Shown: in pieces, positions 62,564 through 64,000 of the stretch
How positions within the stretch are numbered: the stretch's first letter is position 1
Layout: each line of letters begins with the position of its first letter
Source: Planococcus salinarum
GTDB taxonomy: Bacteria; Bacillota; Bacilli; Bacillales_A; Planococcaceae
Assembly: GCF_007004625.1 (NCBI RefSeq)
Contig: NZ_VIFV01000007.1
Span: forward strand, 92,711 to 156,710
Length of the DNA stretch: 64,000 nucleotides
Direction: 5' to 3'
Translations under genes and position numbers: made by a program
Notes under the pieces: generated by a model
Told to the model about the DNA's origin: nothing
Database searches by the model: none
What the model saw: the letters and a program-made list of their open reading frames with translations, nothing else

Positions 62564-63271
62564 CTAGTTTAGTTGCCGCGTTGCTTCCTCGATAGCCCGG
62601 TCCATCTGTTGACCTGGATTCTCCAGCATCTTTCCATGTCCCACTGCCAACAAAACCGGATTTAGAGCTCTTAGTTTCAGGGCGCTCCTTAAAGCTTCCT
62701 CTTTGTTCCATGTCGCCATGGCTGGAAACGGGAATAGAGGCTTCATCACTCCAGAAACGGCTATGCCCCCACGCGTCTGTAAAGCATCTCCTGCCACCAG
62801 GACACCATTCCGCTTATCCAGCAGGCTGATTGAGCCAGGTGTGTGCCCTGGCGTAGCAATCACTTCAAGCGAACCGATCCGATCACCTTCTGCCAATAAA
62901 ATATCAGGTGTCGTCTTGATCCTTTTCGGCACTCCACCTCGAATCGGGGTCGTCGGTTCAGTCGCGAGTAACCCCTTATCCCCAGCCAACAAGCGTGCAT
63001 CTCTTCCTGAAATGGAAACACGCAAATCGGGAAGTGCTTCCTTCAATGCATCCAATGCGCCCACGTGGTCGCTATGAGCATGTGTCAGGATCAAGTTGGT
63101 TATGGGCTTGCCGATCTTACGGGCAGCCAACAGAATTTTTTTGGCGCTATAAGGCATGGCGGCATCTATCAAAGTTAAACCGTTCTCTTCCTCCACCAGA
63201 TAACAGTTGACCGGAAATAGCCGAGGCATAAAAGAAATTTGATGCACTGTTCCCCTGCTGACCATTTTCAT
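62564..63271 (-). CDS. MBL-fold metallo-hydrolase
   Basis: A 235-aa metallo-beta-lactamase-fold hydrolase. The metal-binding motif THAHSDHVGAL lies near residue 65. Further ligands sit in VIATPGHTPGSI near 140, VAGDALQ near 162 and VGHGKML near 210. LVEEENGLTLIDA opens the fold. AAAGGAGG is 10 bases before the ATG. First gene of an operon with a TetR regulator, under a promoter with two operators. The substrate is unknown. Lactonase- or glyoxalase-like activity is possible. Confidence 0.92.
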   Translation of the reverse strand: MKMVSRGTVHQISFMPRLFPVNCYLVEEENGLTLIDAAMPYSAKKILLAARKIGKPITNLILTHAHSDHVGALDALKEALPDLRVSISGRDARLLAGDKGLLATEPTTPIRGGVPKRIKTTPDILLAEGDRIGSLEVIATPGHTPGSISLLDKRNGVLVAGDALQTRGGIAVSGVMKPLFPFPAMATWNKEEALRSALKLRALNPVLLAVGHGKMLENPGQQMDRAIEEATRQLN

Positions 63272-63297
63272 GTGACAATATCCTCCTTTGAGTTTGG

Positions 63298-63341
63298 ACT
63301 AATCTTATTAGTATTATAACTAATATGATTAGTTTTCACAA
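63298..63341 (-). promoter_or_regulatory. Promoter with two palindromic TetR-type operators
   Basis: On the minus strand TTGTGA (63341-63336) and TATAAT (63318-63313) are 17 bases apart. Two 15-bp perfect palindromes, ACTAATCTTATTAGT (63298-63312) and ACTAATATGATTAGT (63319-63333), flank the -10 box 21 bases apart. The first lies over the start site and the second in the spacer, an ideal arrangement for repression by the operon's own TetR protein. Confidence 0.8.
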
Positions 63342-63754
63342 TATTTAATCGTTAATGACGGAGACAAATGCGCAAGTTTAAGCTTGTACCGATAATCGTT
63401 CAATTGTTTCTCTGGTCCGGAAAAATTATTTTTTTCGTTGTTTAAATAATACGAAAAAAAACCCGCCCTATAGTTGAACAGGCGGATTTTCATGCAGGTT
63501 TATTGTAGACGGTGAATTGAGTTTGACACAGGGAGACGAATTTTGAAGAAACTCCATCCCCTTGAACTAGATAGGTAGTGCATTCCAAAAGTTAAAGTTC
63601 AATTCTAACTCTTGGAGTGCACCACCGTGTCCAGATTCTTTTTACCATTATATATTAATGTAGATTATCATATTAAGTCGAACGGTTAGAAAAATAAAAA
63701 TAGCTCAAGTGGGTACACAGTAGTTAACGCGAATCAACTAAGGAGTGTCCCCAA
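63342..63754. other. Intergenic region before the transposase
   Basis: Contains a hairpin (CCGCC/GGCGG, 63462-63490), the dispersed tail (to about 63550), and at 63592-63640 an imperfect inverted repeat TGCATTCCAAAAGTTA / TAACTCTTGGAGTGCA that may belong to the end of the insertion sequence. No other gene seen. Confidence 0.5.
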
Positions 63755-64000
63755 ATGAGCTATGCCCAAATTATATCACGGGAACGTGTGCTAATCGAGA
63801 GTTATTGCCTGGAAGAGAAATCGCTGTCCTACATGGCGAAACAGTTGAAACGAAGTAAAAGCACCATCAACTATGAATTGAAACGATGTAAGCCGTATAA
63901 CGCCCTTTTGGCACAGGCTGATTACGAGGCTAAACGTGAAAACTGCGGCTCCAGACGATCGGTTAATCAAGAAGACGTCGATTATATCCTGTCCAAACTG
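63755..64000 (+). CDS. IS30-family transposase (partial)
   Basis: The first 82 codons of a transposase: SYAQIISRERVLIESYCLEE followed by the helix-turn-helix SLSYMAKQLKRSKSTINYELKRC, typical of the IS30 family. AAGGAG lies 11 bases before the ATG. The DDE domain and right end lie outside the window, so completeness cannot be judged. Confidence 0.85.
   Translation, partial: MSYAQIISRERVLIESYCLEEKSLSYMAKQLKRSKSTINYELKRCKPYNALLAQADYEAKRENCGSRRSVNQEDVDYILSKL

Overview
The window looks like chromosome of a Gram-positive, moderate-GC member of the Bacillota, most likely Planococcaceae (Planococcus/Planomicrobium-like). This is inferred from strong AGGAGG-type ribosome sites, many U-tailed hairpin terminators, a YfiT-type bacillithiol transferase, and a formate dehydrogenase/DUF1641 pair of the Bacillus yjgCD type. 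Most genes are on the minus strand in short operons.

Bases 1-12990 are a molybdenum-cofactor and formate dehydrogenase island. It holds moeA-mobB-moaE (minus, running off the left edge), moaC (plus), modABC-moeB-moaB (molybdate uptake and cofactor steps), an OFA-type MFS transporter, fdhD with an MpsC/DUF2294 gene, and divergently a 973-aa formate dehydrogenase with its DUF1641 partner. The modABC and moa/moe/mob genes supply the cofactor, FdhD sulfurates it, and the OFA carrier could move formate or oxalate. The fdh transcript has a long leader carrying its own terminator-like hairpin, which suggests attenuation.

Bases 13100-15710 hold a 2-oxoacid/acetoin dehydrogenase operon in decay or reduction: E1-alpha, an E1-beta broken by a 7-bp tandem duplication, and an E2-like protein with only lipoyl and E3-binding domains. 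Bases 16300-23760 carry a Vpr-like subtilase, a TsdA-like dihaem cytochrome, a methyltransferase, an Ltp-domain lipoprotein with about fifteen 8-residue repeats, and malic enzyme.

Bases 24000-43630 are a patchwork of small membrane proteins, an aldo/keto reductase, two TspO-family proteins, NUDIX, S51-like and DUF202 proteins, tRNA-Leu(CAG), an aromatic-acid exporter, a glutamate symporter, a C-terminally truncated Na/Ca exchanger, an acetamidase and a UvrA-like ABC protein. Bases 44200-47920 are a glycerate module (permease, kinase, CdaR-type regulator) with a perfect cre box. The remainder carries a desaturase, a SWIM protein, oxidoreductases, a DUF4386 gene with a dead alcohol dehydrogenase, an M20 amidohydrolase, ilvE, an IS3-family remnant, a UPF0316 protein, an MBL hydrolase-TetR operon with two perfect operators, and the start of an IS30-type transposase at the right edge.

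The most unusual signal is non-coding. Seven intergenic loci carry tandem repeats with a strict 21-bp period. They form two sequence families that align with each other, and one family ends each time in the same 17-bp module. A second dispersed element, a hairpin followed by a conserved tail of about 60 bp, also recurs. Several gene remnants (SDR, alcohol dehydrogenase, IS3, orphan C-termini) and possible non-ATG small genes lie among them.
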